Assembly: GCA_036723975.1 (NCBI GenBank)
Contig: DAIMGJ010000005.1
Span: 73,078-137,077 of the forward strand
Reading direction: 5' to 3'
Origin: JAILEN01 sp036723975
GTDB taxonomy: Bacteria > Bacillota > Clostridia > Lachnospirales > Lachnospiraceae
Length of the DNA: 64,000 nt
A program made the translations under genes and the position numbers. This document shows positions 7,903-16,318 of the stretch, piece after piece. The notes beneath the pieces were generated by a model, which saw nothing but the letters and a program-made list of their open reading frames with translations, did not search any database and was not told where the DNA came from. Every line of letters starts with the position of its first letter. The first letter of the stretch is position 1.

Positions 7903-8651
7903 TCTCCTTTGCCAAGTTCGACTCCCTCTAACTGATGGAAGTCAATGATTTGATATCCGGTTTTTCCAACTGTTTCGTACTTCACCAGATAATTAAGATT
8001 CTCTCCGTCGTTTAAGACTGCAAGTATAAAACTGCCGTCCTCTTCAACCTGTCCGAAAATAATGGGACAAATCGGTGCATTTGGAGAGAACTCCTCTCGG
8101 ATCGGTTCTGAAAGCTTAATGGCATCCCCCTTGACCTCATCGGTTACAATAATGTCCTCGAAGGATTCTTTGTCGCCATGAATCAATCCGTAATAGCGAC
8201 GGTCCAGTGATACTCTCCTGTTGGGAGAAAACACCGACATCGTCATCTTTTTCGCATCAAAATCCTTGATGCTCGTTACAGGTCTGCCCGGATGGAGGGC
8301 TTCAAGTTTTAAAAGTCCGGAAAGCTTACCCTTAAAGTAAAGGACGTTTTTCCCCACTCTATAATTCTCTGACGGTATCAGGAATACGTCGAGTTCCGGC
8401 ATATGCTCATCCAAAGACTCATACTTCACAGAGATTTTGCGGGAAATGTATCCGAAAACATCTATCTGCATAAGACAATCCTCTCTGCCCATGTTTAAGA
8501 ATACAAATGCCTCCCGGCCACGTCTCTCCGGAATGATAAGTTTGTCATCCCGCATAAACCGGATGTTTGATTCGTCCACCGCGTTACCCGTGGTCGCATC
8601 ATAAATGCTAATCATCAGATCCAGTCGAACACGGTACTTTCCATCATCCAC
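7899..8651 (-). CDS. CIS-associated protein of unknown function
   Basis: A 250-residue soluble protein without signal peptide. The N-terminal third (residues 7 to 95) reads like a beta-sandwich of the carboxypeptidase-regulatory type: an opening DLMISIYDATTG, then a segment FVFLNMGRED and FGYISRKISV. The remainder mixes strands and charged loops (FSPNRRVSLDRRYY). I do not recognise a named family. It lies between the DUF4255 cap protein and the PAAR-like protein and overlaps the latter by 4 bp, so translation is coupled and a structural role is likely. The start is GTG 8651, about 12 bp after GGAGG; the next in-frame ATG would remove the first conserved strand. Confidence 0.6.
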   Translation of the reverse strand: MDDGKYRVRLDLMISIYDATTGNAVDESNIRFMRDDKLIIPERRGREAFVFLNMGREDCLMQIDVFGYISRKISVKYESLDEHMPELDVFLIPSENYRVGKNVLYFKGKLSGLLKLEALHPGRPVTSIKDFDAKKMTMSVFSPNRRVSLDRRYYGLIHGDKESFEDIIVTDEVKGDAIKLSEPIREEFSPNAPICPIIFGQVEEDGSFILAVLNDGENLNYLVKYETVGKTGYQIIDFHQLEGVELGKGE

Positions 8652-8707
8652 CTAACCTACTAACCTCCTTTCCCCAAAAACATGCCATAACGTATAACTT
8701 ATGTATG

Positions 8708-9298
8708 TTACTCAGGCCGTTCGCCTGTAACATGTAGTGAAAACTCGGCTTCCGTAACCCGCGGAGTATCGATAACCACTTCGCTGGATACAAATACCGG
8801 TCCTGCCTTATAAAAAAGGGACAACTGATAGGGCTTGTTAATGGCACTCCACACACGAACTTTTTCCTCTAGGCTGATCTTCGCCTGAGATAAAGTAATG
8901 GGTGGCTCCTGGGTATCCAACCAGCTTTGCAACTGATTCGGCAATACCGAATTGTTATCGTTAACAATCTGTGCGCATTTCCCTAAAATCTTTTGAAAAT
9001 CCTGGTCCTTTAAGCCTGCCTGACCACCGGAATTGATAAATACCATATAGTACAAACTGTACGGCTTTGGCGGGGGCTGTAAGGTCAGCTTTCCCCGTCG
9101 AATGGTGGGTGGCGGTGCTACGGTATCGTCCTCTTTGATATCATAGAGATAAAGTCCCATGATATAATCCACGTCCTGAGATGCGGGAGAAGATACCTCG
9201 ATATTGTTCGGTGAAGGTATGGGCTCCGGGCACATCTTCTCACGAAGCACGCGTAATATGTAATTGCTCACATCGGAAATAATTGTATAATCTGCCAA
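8708..9298 (-). CDS. DUF4255 (Pvc16/Afp16 N-terminal-like) tail terminator protein
   Basis: The 196-residue product contains the DUF4255 pattern: ISDVSNYILRVL at the start, VDYIMGLYLYDIKED, a proline-rich turn (LQPPPKPYSLYYMV), then LSQAKISLEEKVRVWSAINKPYQLSLFY. Afp16/Pvc16 proteins cap the tail end and control tube and sheath length. I chose TTG 9298 as start because AGGGGAG lies seven bases upstream and the product then begins at the conserved ADYTIISDV. A longer reading from 9355 would overlap the promoter region and has no ribosome site. It is the first gene of the particle operon, about 27 nt after the predicted transcription start. Confidence 0.85.
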   Translation of the reverse strand: MADYTIISDVSNYILRVLREKMCPEPIPSPNNIEVSSPASQDVDYIMGLYLYDIKEDDTVAPPPTIRRGKLTLQPPPKPYSLYYMVFINSGGQAGLKDQDFQKILGKCAQIVNDNNSVLPNQLQSWLDTQEPPITLSQAKISLEEKVRVWSAINKPYQLSLFYKAGPVFVSSEVVIDTPRVTEAEFSLHVTGERPE

Positions 9299-9331
9299 GA
9301 CACTTCTCCCCTTTTCGTTCTTGTTATGTGT

Positions 9332-9364
9332 ATCATAGCAAAACCTACGTAACAAAAGCGCAAC
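9332..9364 (-). promoter_or_regulatory. CIS-regulon promoter A (direct-repeat box plus -10)
   Basis: On the minus strand GTTGCGCTTTTGTTACGT (9364-9347) is followed after 9 bp by TATGAT (9337-9332). No sigma-A -35 is present; the 7-mer direct repeat with 11-bp period takes its place. It starts 3 bp past the stop of the 2192-residue gene and drives the particle operon. Confidence 0.75.
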
Positions 9365-9366
9365 AG

Positions 9367-12300
9367 CTATTCATCACTTAACATCATTTTTTCTTCCAAG
9401 GCTTCTACAATCTTTCGAATCTTCGGTTCCATTCCGGAGGTAATCAGAATCGCCATATCCGTACCCTTAATATAACGGCCGGATACGTACATGAATTTCT
9501 TTGCATCCTCTTTGCACAAATAGGTATATTCCGTATCCTCTCCACCGCGTACATACTTATCCGTCTGTCTTGTTGCCGCGATACTTAGGCTGTCCTTTTC
9601 TCCGTTATTCTTAAGTACACTCTTTGATCCGTTGGTAAAGGTATAGCTTGCAGAGCCACCGAATACCTGCGTCATGGTGGTAAGCTCCGTATCGTTTTCC
9701 TTAACGTAACGGAAACCGGAGGTTCTTCTGCAATTATCCACCGCTGCCATGGATACATATTCCGTGGACTTATCTGCACGGTACTGTTCATAGACATAGG
9801 AACTTCCGTCGGATAACAGCTGATTTAGCAAATCATTAATGGCTTTTGTCAAATCATCATCCGGATTGGTATCCGCGATTTCAGAAAGAGCTTCTACGGC
9901 TGCTGCGATCTCTTCATCCGTAGCATCCTCAATTCCATGTCCTAATCCATCATTAATACCATCATCGATATCTATGGAAGAAATATCCGTTCCACTTCCG
10001 GAAGGTGTCTTTCCGCCACCAACCTCTCCACCGGTAGGAGCCGGATTTATAATCGCATCCTTGTTTGCAGGATTTTTAACTTTCTCCAGTTCTTTTTCCA
10101 ACTCTTCCATCGGTCCGCCCGTATTGATAAACTTCGGCAAATCCTGGTTGATGTCGTATTCCGGATTTTCAATCTCCTCCAAAATCAAATCCATAATTTC
10201 CTGCTCCGGTTTCGGACGAGAGTTTGGATCAATGTCGGTGGGTCCTAAATCATCCGGGTTGTTGTTCTTACCGGCATTAGAATCGTCACCGCTTCCGCCA
10301 CCGTTTTTAATCTTGCTTAAAAGATCATCAATCTTTTTGGCTCGCTTTAAGTCACCTTCTTCTAAGGCTTCTTCACGATCTTGTATCAGTTCTGCTTCCC
10401 TGCTGTCCGTGTCGTCGTCGTCTAAGCCTTCTCCTGCCAATTCCTTTAGAGCACGAAGGAGGTTTTCCAACCAGGTAATGTGCGCCTGAATCAGCTCTGT
10501 CTTTCCTTCATTAGCAAAGGTAGTCTCTAAGCTGTAGGCATACTCCAAGCGATTCTCCACAAAGATCATGGAGTTTTCGATGGTGTCTCTTTCCGTAATG
10601 GCGCGAATGTAATAATGATAATCATCCATGCGCTCCTCGGTCTTATCTGTGGTAAAGTCACTCATGGCAAAGGGAACCAAATATCCCTCTAAAAGAGAGA
10701 TTTCTCTTGCACTGTGAACCACACTTCCACCCTCGATATTGGTTAGATCCACAATCATCTGAAGATAAGGCATGGCTGCATCTTTATTCGTAGCATTTCT
10801 TGCCACCTTACGGGACATTAAAAATCCGGTATAATCCGCAGCCGTCTCACCTCGGCTCATGGCCTGCTTGGTATAGCTTGCATAAGAGGTCTCGCAAGCT
10901 TCATAAGCAGAATCAATGGTATTCGTCAAAGTCTCATCGTCGGAATAAAGTTTTAGGAAACCGCGATAATTCTTCATGTTCGAAAATTTGCGTCCCATAT
11001 CAGGATTTCCGGATTCTGCCGCATCCCGAAGGGTATTTAATGTAGGTGACGGACCAAAGGAAGAAATATGAACGGCATCCACATAGTCCAATGAGCGATA
11101 CAAGGCATCCGCCTCTGCCAATTGAATCGCCAATTCCGCTACCGGTTCTCCATAGTAATCATCAATGGCATCCTTTAATTCCTGTAATCTCTTTTCTCCC
11201 TCGTCCAGTGCTTTTTTTGCTTCATCAATTACATTCTGCTGTGCTTCCACACGAATCTGATATCCATGGTTCAGGATTTCCTGACTATAAGTCATATCCG
11301 TCCATGCATAAATCATATTCTGATCCGCTTCGTCTTCCTCTGCAAAAAGATCATTTAGGATTCTTTCATTTTGGCGGATAGAATCCAAAACAGAATCCAA
11401 CTGAGTCTGAAGCTGTGCCTTAGCAGCGTCTTCGGCGGCTTTGGCAGCATCCAGTTCAGCGGCCCAAGCAGCCTCTTTTTGTGCCATATAAGAATCAAAA
11501 TTCCCCTGTGTAATGTCATAATCCAAGAATCCGTATTGAGACAATGCTTCGTCGAATTCAGTTAATACTTCGATATAATTTACATAATCGGAATTTTTCT
11601 CCAAGCCTGCGATTTTCTTCTCTGTCTCATTTCTGTCATTTTGCAATTTTTCCAACAGCTTGGCCGTATCCTCTTTGTATTTTTCTTTCAGTGTTTTCCT
11701 TACATCGGATATCTGGCTGTTTAAACCTTCCAACTCACTTTGAGCAAGTTCAAGGTCTCTTTGTGTTGTCTCGTAGCCGTTTTTGTATTGCGCCAATCTA
11801 TCGTATACTTGTTTTACTTTATTTAAGTTTTCACGATCTTTGGTATGCGTGTCTTTTACCGTAGATTCCTGATTGATTTCCAATTCGATTGAAGCAGCGG
11901 TTTCTGTTAAAGCAGCTACTACTTCCTCTTGTTTTTTGCTTTCTTTTTGCTTATTCAACCAAACTTCTCTTGCAGCGGAATAAGATGCGTTTTTCGCCGT
12001 TGTATTCTCCGCGGCCTTTTTCGTCCACTCATCCATAATGGACGTCAGTCGTTGCTGTTGCTTTTCATAGACTCTTTGAAGATGCTCGTTTTCGCTTTTT
12101 TGCTCTTCCATAGCCGATACATCAATATCCACACCACTGAGTCGTTCCTCTAAATAAGTCTTCAGTTCTGCAAGTGTTCGTCTGTTGGCAGCATCTGCCA
12201 CATAGGTGGAAAGTCCCGGAATCTTGGCTAAAAGTTCATCCGCACGGGCTCCGAATTCCGCTTCGATTTCCTCTTGGAACTCTTTTAATACCGCATTGTT

Positions 12301-15300
12301 TGCAGCAAGGGTTTCATCAATTTTTGCAGTTTTTTTCTGATTATCGGATACTCTGGTCTGATACACCTGCTTTGCCTGTAACAGACGCTCCTGTCTGATT
12401 TGACCCTCTCGATCAAGTTTATTCTGAGCTGCCGTAATCGCCTGCTTTAACGCAGCGATTTCTCCTTCATGAGCCGTCTCCCATGCAGCAAGTTTTATTT
12501 GCCAATTAGCCAACTCCTCTTCATGACTTTTTTTTATGCCCTGCACCTTCTCCACATAGTTTTGCACCGGTGTACCATTTAATGAATTGGCATAGAGCTC
12601 GTTTTCTTTTTCCAAAAGCTCTGCGTATTTTTTCTTTGCATATACAGTAAAGTCACTTCCCGGTACATAATCGGTCAATCCGTTTTTTTCGCAATACTCA
12701 GGAAATCTTTCAACATCCTGAAGACGACGCACCATCGAATTCTTTTGCCGGGATAGCATCTCTGCTTCTTCCTCAGCTCTTTCATCAAGATGAAACGCAT
12801 TTCTTATCCACTTCGACCATCTATCATACTGATGCTTAACCTCTTCAATTTCATTCTCCAAGTCACTGATTTTTTTGTTCATCTGGTCGATCCAGCCTTG
12901 GTAAGTCAGATTGGAATAACCAATCAACATGTCATAAATTCTTTTTGTTTGAGTCAGTTTCTGTCTTTCTGTATCAAGTTCTCTTAATGCAGCATCCAGT
13001 TCCTTCTGCGCTTTATCATCCACGCCTTCAAGGGAAGCGATTTCGGTAAGATTGATTTCACTTTCCGTTAATGCTCCCCTGGCTGCTACTTGATTTGACT
13101 CTATATTCAATCCATCTGCAGACACCAAGCTTTGATTCATTTCTGCAAGCTGTGTTTTATTTGCAGTTATTCTTTCACGGATTTCATCTGCCGATTCATC
13201 ATCCGGATCTAATGTGGCGAGCAAACTTACATCATCGGAAATCGCTGTGGAAATCGTATTTTTTTGTTCTAAATAGCCTGCCCTTTGTTTTATGGTTTCT
13301 TCATTTTTCAAATAAGGAGCCATCTTGCTGATAATAGCTTCATATGTAGCAATGGTATTCTTTTCTTCGGTAATCTTCTTTTGAATACCATCCGGCTCCG
13401 CACCGTTCATATATGCATAAAGATCATATTCTGCTTTTGAAGCTGCAGACTGCCATTTTTCATCCCATTCATCTTCTTCTTTGTTAATCGCAGCCACATC
13501 ATCATCATAGGCTCCCATAAAGGTCAAAGCCTCTGCGGCATATGTTTTTTTCTCAGCAAGAAGTGCAGAGTTTGCTTTTATGATTTCAAGCTGTGCCTGC
13601 TGTGCTTCCGTTAAGGCAACGTTAATAAGCTCCAATCGTTTTTCGATGGAGTTTCTGGTATTTCCATAGGCTTCTCTTCTGATTTCATCTTCTACGGTAA
13701 CGGTAGATGCTTTTATGATAAGAACATCCAATTCATCTACTTCATCCTGTAAAACCGCAATCTGTGCCTCTAGACAATCCCATGCAGGCATCAAGGGCAG
13801 AATCATAGCATCCTTTGCTCTGATTTGTGCCTTATTCGTAGCGATTTGTTCCTTCATGGAGGAAATCATGGTCTCATGCTGTTCGATATATTTCTCACAG
13901 GCAATTACTTCTTCATGCTTTGTACTTACCTCATTTAACTTTGTCTCATAGGTAGGCAAATACTCGTTATAGGCATTATTTGCTTCCTCTAATTTGCGAA
14001 GGGATTCCTGGAAAGGCTCACTTAAAGATGCAATTTCTTCCTGCTTTTCCCGGATAGACGCATCGATGGAAGCATCGTCTAATGCAAGCTGAGAATAGAG
14101 AGCCTCCTTTAAATCATTATAGGACTGTCGCAATCCCTCTAATGAATCCCCTAAAGCCAAATCCTCCTGCAACTGATCCATCTCAGCTTTTAACGCTTTC
14201 CTTGCCTGTGTGACAGATTCCAAGTTTGCAGACAAAGTATCAATGATCTTTTGCGATACAGCCACCTGATGATCCAAATCCGTCTTCTTTTCCGGATCGT
14301 AAATCTTTCCCGCGTCTACCGATGCGGTTAATCGGCTGGAAGTATAAACATCTGCCTCTGCCTTTAATGCATCATGCTGTGTGGTCTCTGCACGGATTGC
14401 AGCTTCCAATCTGGCGATATTGCTTTCCCACTTTTCGATTTGAGCAATGCCCTCATAGTATTCTTCCTCACGGAGTTCTGCCTTTGTATAGCGATCTGTT
14501 TTTTCCTGAATTTCGGCAGCTAATTCCGCAAGCTTTGCCTCAGCCTCTTCTTTATTTGTTTTCTTTTGTTTTCGTAAGTCTTTGATTTCGTTTTTTAAAG
14601 CACCCTGAGAATCATCCAATTCCGTACTTTCATCCACGATCTCATCCAGCGCGGTATTCAAGCGATTATACTCTTCCTCAATGGATGTAAACTCCTCTTC
14701 CAAAACCGCCAGTTCCCGATTCAGTTGATAAAGCTTTTCCTCGGGATCCTCCTGTTTATAGGTAGCGTTTTCCTCATCCATCAGAGTCTGAAGTTCAGTA
14801 TTTTCGTCCTCTAAAGCATTGATTTCCTGGCGTAGTTTTTTCACAGGTGCCTCAGCCCGATCGGAGGATGCCGACATCTCCATCATCTGAGCATTAATCT
14901 CCTCACGGCGAAGGGTAAGCTCCTCAATCAAATCCGAACGATTTTGAAGAAAGCTTCCTGTGATATTCTCATTTTGTGTCAGGTTATAATAAATCTCTGC
15001 ACGGCGGGCGGCATCCACCTGTGCGGATACGTAAAGTACCGCATCTGCCTCCTCGTTTAGCTTTTCGTCTGCGAACTGGGTAAATAAGGCATTTAAGCTT
15101 TCCAATTCAGAGTCTGCTTTGTCCGTCACCTTATCCCGGACATTGGGGAAATTCCGCATTACCATCATAAGATCTGCGTATTCGATAGGGAAATTCGATG
15201 GAGAAAGCTTCATGGCATCATCCCAAAGATCCTCCAATTTCTTCGGGTCGGAAGATACTGTTTGATACTGCTGATAGGCTTCTGCTACATCCAAAGTCTC

Positions 15301-15945
15301 ACGATCGTAAGTATCCAGATTATCGTATTCAAAAAACCATGAAAGCATCTGTCTGCGATAGCTTTCGGAAGATGAAGATGAATCCGTCTGCAAAAGATCC
15401 CTATAGTATTCCTCAATTCCGTCTAATTCCGGGATGTTTTCCATCTCATAAGGATCCGGAGTGGAGAATACATCCATGGGATTTCCTGATTCCGGATCTC
15501 TTGGAATGCCGTCATCTCCTACCACGCAGGTAATTAAATACGGGAACAAATCATTTTCCGTCACGCTTCCGGACGCAGCCGTAATATTATTTAAATTGGT
15601 GGCGTCTTTAATGTTCTTCCACTGGCCACCGTCTAACTCGGAGGTATAGAATGCAATATGCTGATCGTATGTATCTCTGGATTTTAGCGCCAACTGATAA
15701 ACCTGAGGTGTGACACCCTTCGCGCTCATAAGATAGGTGCCCACGAAAAGCCATGAAACAGGCACCGTATTTTTTAATTTTACTGTGTAGTATTCATAGG
15801 TAATGGCCTTTGAAGCCTCTGCCTTTACCTGTGACATGGAAGCCAAAGAACCGTCAAAATGCGCAAAAATGCCACTTGTCACCAATATCACGGTGGCAAG
15901 CAGCATTGCTATCATTCTTTTTGCTCCCCGAATCCATTTTTTCAT
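9367..15945 (-). CDS. Giant secreted coiled-coil protein (2192 aa)
   Basis: A basic n-region and hydrophobic segment (residues 1 to about 28) form a signal peptide or membrane anchor. Residues 45 to 330 resemble the other secreted giant at 21885 (GTYLMSAKGVTPQVYQ here, GTWLMDAQSITEPFYQ there). Residues 330 to about 1560 are almost unbroken coiled coil rich in Glu, Lys, Ala and Gln. A globular part and acidic Gly/Asp/Pro linkers follow, then a 130-residue end domain shared with the other giant (GGSASYTF, VLKNNG, RQTDKY). It has its own promoter of the shared type. The start is uncertain: ATG 15945 has no ribosome site, while the Met at residue 11 has GGGGAG eight bases upstream but would remove the basic n-region. 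The role is unknown; length and coil content suit a fibrous surface or scaffold protein. Confidence 0.7.
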   Translation of the reverse strand: MKKWIRGAKRMIAMLLATVILVTSGIFAHFDGSLASMSQVKAEASKAITYEYYTVKLKNTVPVSWLFVGTYLMSAKGVTPQVYQLALKSRDTYDQHIAFYTSELDGGQWKNIKDATNLNNITAASGSVTENDLFPYLITCVVGDDGIPRDPESGNPMDVFSTPDPYEMENIPELDGIEEYYRDLLQTDSSSSSESYRRQMLSWFFEYDNLDTYDRETLDVAEAYQQYQTVSSDPKKLEDLWDDAMKLSPSNFPIEYADLMMVMRNFPNVRDKVTDKADSELESLNALFTQFADEKLNEEADAVLYVSAQVDAARRAEIYYNLTQNENITGSFLQNRSDLIEELTLRREEINAQMMEMSASSDRAEAPVKKLRQEINALEDENTELQTLMDEENATYKQEDPEEKLYQLNRELAVLEEEFTSIEEEYNRLNTALDEIVDESTELDDSQGALKNEIKDLRKQKKTNKEEAEAKLAELAAEIQEKTDRYTKAELREEEYYEGIAQIEKWESNIARLEAAIRAETTQHDALKAEADVYTSSRLTASVDAGKIYDPEKKTDLDHQVAVSQKIIDTLSANLESVTQARKALKAEMDQLQEDLALGDSLEGLRQSYNDLKEALYSQLALDDASIDASIREKQEEIASLSEPFQESLRKLEEANNAYNEYLPTYETKLNEVSTKHEEVIACEKYIEQHETMISSMKEQIATNKAQIRAKDAMILPLMPAWDCLEAQIAVLQDEVDELDVLIIKASTVTVEDEIRREAYGNTRNSIEKRLELINVALTEAQQAQLEIIKANSALLAEKKTYAAEALTFMGAYDDDVAAINKEEDEWDEKWQSAASKAEYDLYAYMNGAEPDGIQKKITEEKNTIATYEAIISKMAPYLKNEETIKQRAGYLEQKNTISTAISDDVSLLATLDPDDESADEIRERITANKTQLAEMNQSLVSADGLNIESNQVAARGALTESEINLTEIASLEGVDDKAQKELDAALRELDTERQKLTQTKRIYDMLIGYSNLTYQGWIDQMNKKISDLENEIEEVKHQYDRWSKWIRNAFHLDERAEEEAEMLSRQKNSMVRRLQDVERFPEYCEKNGLTDYVPGSDFTVYAKKKYAELLEKENELYANSLNGTPVQNYVEKVQGIKKSHEEELANWQIKLAAWETAHEGEIAALKQAITAAQNKLDREGQIRQERLLQAKQVYQTRVSDNQKKTAKIDETLAANNAVLKEFQEEIEAEFGARADELLAKIPGLSTYVADAANRRTLAELKTYLEERLSGVDIDVSAMEEQKSENEHLQRVYEKQQQRLTSIMDEWTKKAAENTTAKNASYSAAREVWLNKQKESKKQEEVVAALTETAASIELEINQESTVKDTHTKDRENLNKVKQVYDRLAQYKNGYETTQRDLELAQSELEGLNSQISDVRKTLKEKYKEDTAKLLEKLQNDRNETEKKIAGLEKNSDYVNYIEVLTEFDEALSQYGFLDYDITQGNFDSYMAQKEAAWAAELDAAKAAEDAAKAQLQTQLDSVLDSIRQNERILNDLFAEEDEADQNMIYAWTDMTYSQEILNHGYQIRVEAQQNVIDEAKKALDEGEKRLQELKDAIDDYYGEPVAELAIQLAEADALYRSLDYVDAVHISSFGPSPTLNTLRDAAESGNPDMGRKFSNMKNYRGFLKLYSDDETLTNTIDSAYEACETSYASYTKQAMSRGETAADYTGFLMSRKVARNATNKDAAMPYLQMIVDLTNIEGGSVVHSAREISLLEGYLVPFAMSDFTTDKTEERMDDYHYYIRAITERDTIENSMIFVENRLEYAYSLETTFANEGKTELIQAHITWLENLLRALKELAGEGLDDDDTDSREAELIQDREEALEEGDLKRAKKIDDLLSKIKNGGGSGDDSNAGKNNNPDDLGPTDIDPNSRPKPEQEIMDLILEEIENPEYDINQDLPKFINTGGPMEELEKELEKVKNPANKDAIINPAPTGGEVGGGKTPSGSGTDISSIDIDDGINDGLGHGIEDATDEEIAAAVEALSEIADTNPDDDLTKAINDLLNQLLSDGSSYVYEQYRADKSTEYVSMAAVDNCRRTSGFRYVKENDTELTTMTQVFGGSASYTFTNGSKSVLKNNGEKDSLSIAATRQTDKYVRGGEDTEYTYLCKEDAKKFMYVSGRYIKGTDMAILITSGMEPKIRKIVEALEEKMMLSDE

Positions 15946-15957
15946 ATCACTGAGTTA

Positions 15958-16043
15958 GAAGACAGGGGACGGTTCTCTGTCTTCCCCATATTGTAATTTT
16001 TCATCACTCTCATCCGAAGACAGAGAACCGTCCCTCTGTCTTC
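15958..16043. repeat. REPIN-like pair of inverted palindromes
   Basis: Two palindromes, 15958-15984 and 16016-16043, have arms GAAGACAG and CTGTCTTC with centres GGGACGGTTC and GAACCGTCCC. They are near-exact reverse complements of each other, spaced about 30 bp apart. This is the REPIN layout (two REP sequences head to head) known to be spread by RAYT transposases. A single relative occurs at 44108-44138. The pair fills the leader between promoter B and the giant gene. Of the 372-bp gap before the next intact gene, the rest holds that promoter and a broken gene. Confidence 0.7.
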
Positions 16044-16053
16044 TCTTAATTAA

Positions 16054-16086
16054 AATCTATCACAGTTCATGTAACAAATCCGCAAC
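16054..16086 (-). promoter_or_regulatory. CIS-regulon promoter B (variant box plus -10)
   Basis: GTTGCGGATTTGTTACAT (16086-16069) is followed after 9 bp by TAGATT (16059-16054). It differs from the three other copies at three positions but keeps the same spacing. The predicted transcript starts near 16047 and runs straight into the REPIN-like pair before reaching the 2192-residue gene. Confidence 0.7.
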
Positions 16087-16102
16087 AGTCCCCCTGCTAC
16101 AC

Positions 16103-16302
16103 CTACGCAAATACTTTGTCGATGAGCGTCTTGGTCTCCTCGTTCGGGCAACGCAAAATCACATTCCCCTTAAAATCTTTATCCTTTACAAGCATCTCTG
16201 CCGAATACTTCCGAAAGACTTTTTATCACTTCCTCTGCAGTGACTTTTTCCTTCTCTGACATAGTAAGGTTTCATTTCTAAATCCTTGTAAATTGAATCC
16301 AT
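16103..16302 (-). pseudogene. Broken small gene, two +1 frameshifts in A5 runs
   Basis: ATG 16302 has AGGGGAG eight bases upstream and begins MDSIYKDLEMKPYYVREGK. Removing one A from each of two AAAAAGTC runs restores a single 65-residue frame continuing KVTAEEVIKVFRKYSAEM and ending CPNEETKTLIDKVFA. The region is 200 nt, exactly two bases over 66 codons. It lies 16 bp after the SpoIIE-type phosphatase gene, so it was probably the last gene of that operon. I do not recognise the product; it is too short for a STAS antagonist. Sequencing or assembly error in homopolymers is the main alternative to true decay. Confidence 0.6.
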
Positions 16303-16318
16303 GTCACAAACTCCCCTT

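Noticed and set aside
8644..8856. 70-codon minus-strand frame inside the DUF4255 gene
   Set aside because: It overlaps the DUF4255 coding frame, has no ribosome site and resembles nothing.
9839..10489. 216-codon plus-strand frame
   Set aside because: It is antisense to the acidic C-terminal part of the 2192-residue protein; its Ser/Pro-rich product is the mirror of Gly/Asp/Glu codons and lacks a ribosome site.
16103..16302. STAS anti-sigma antagonist missing from the partner-switch set
   Set aside because: The restored 65-residue frame is too short and lacks the STAS phospho-serine motif.
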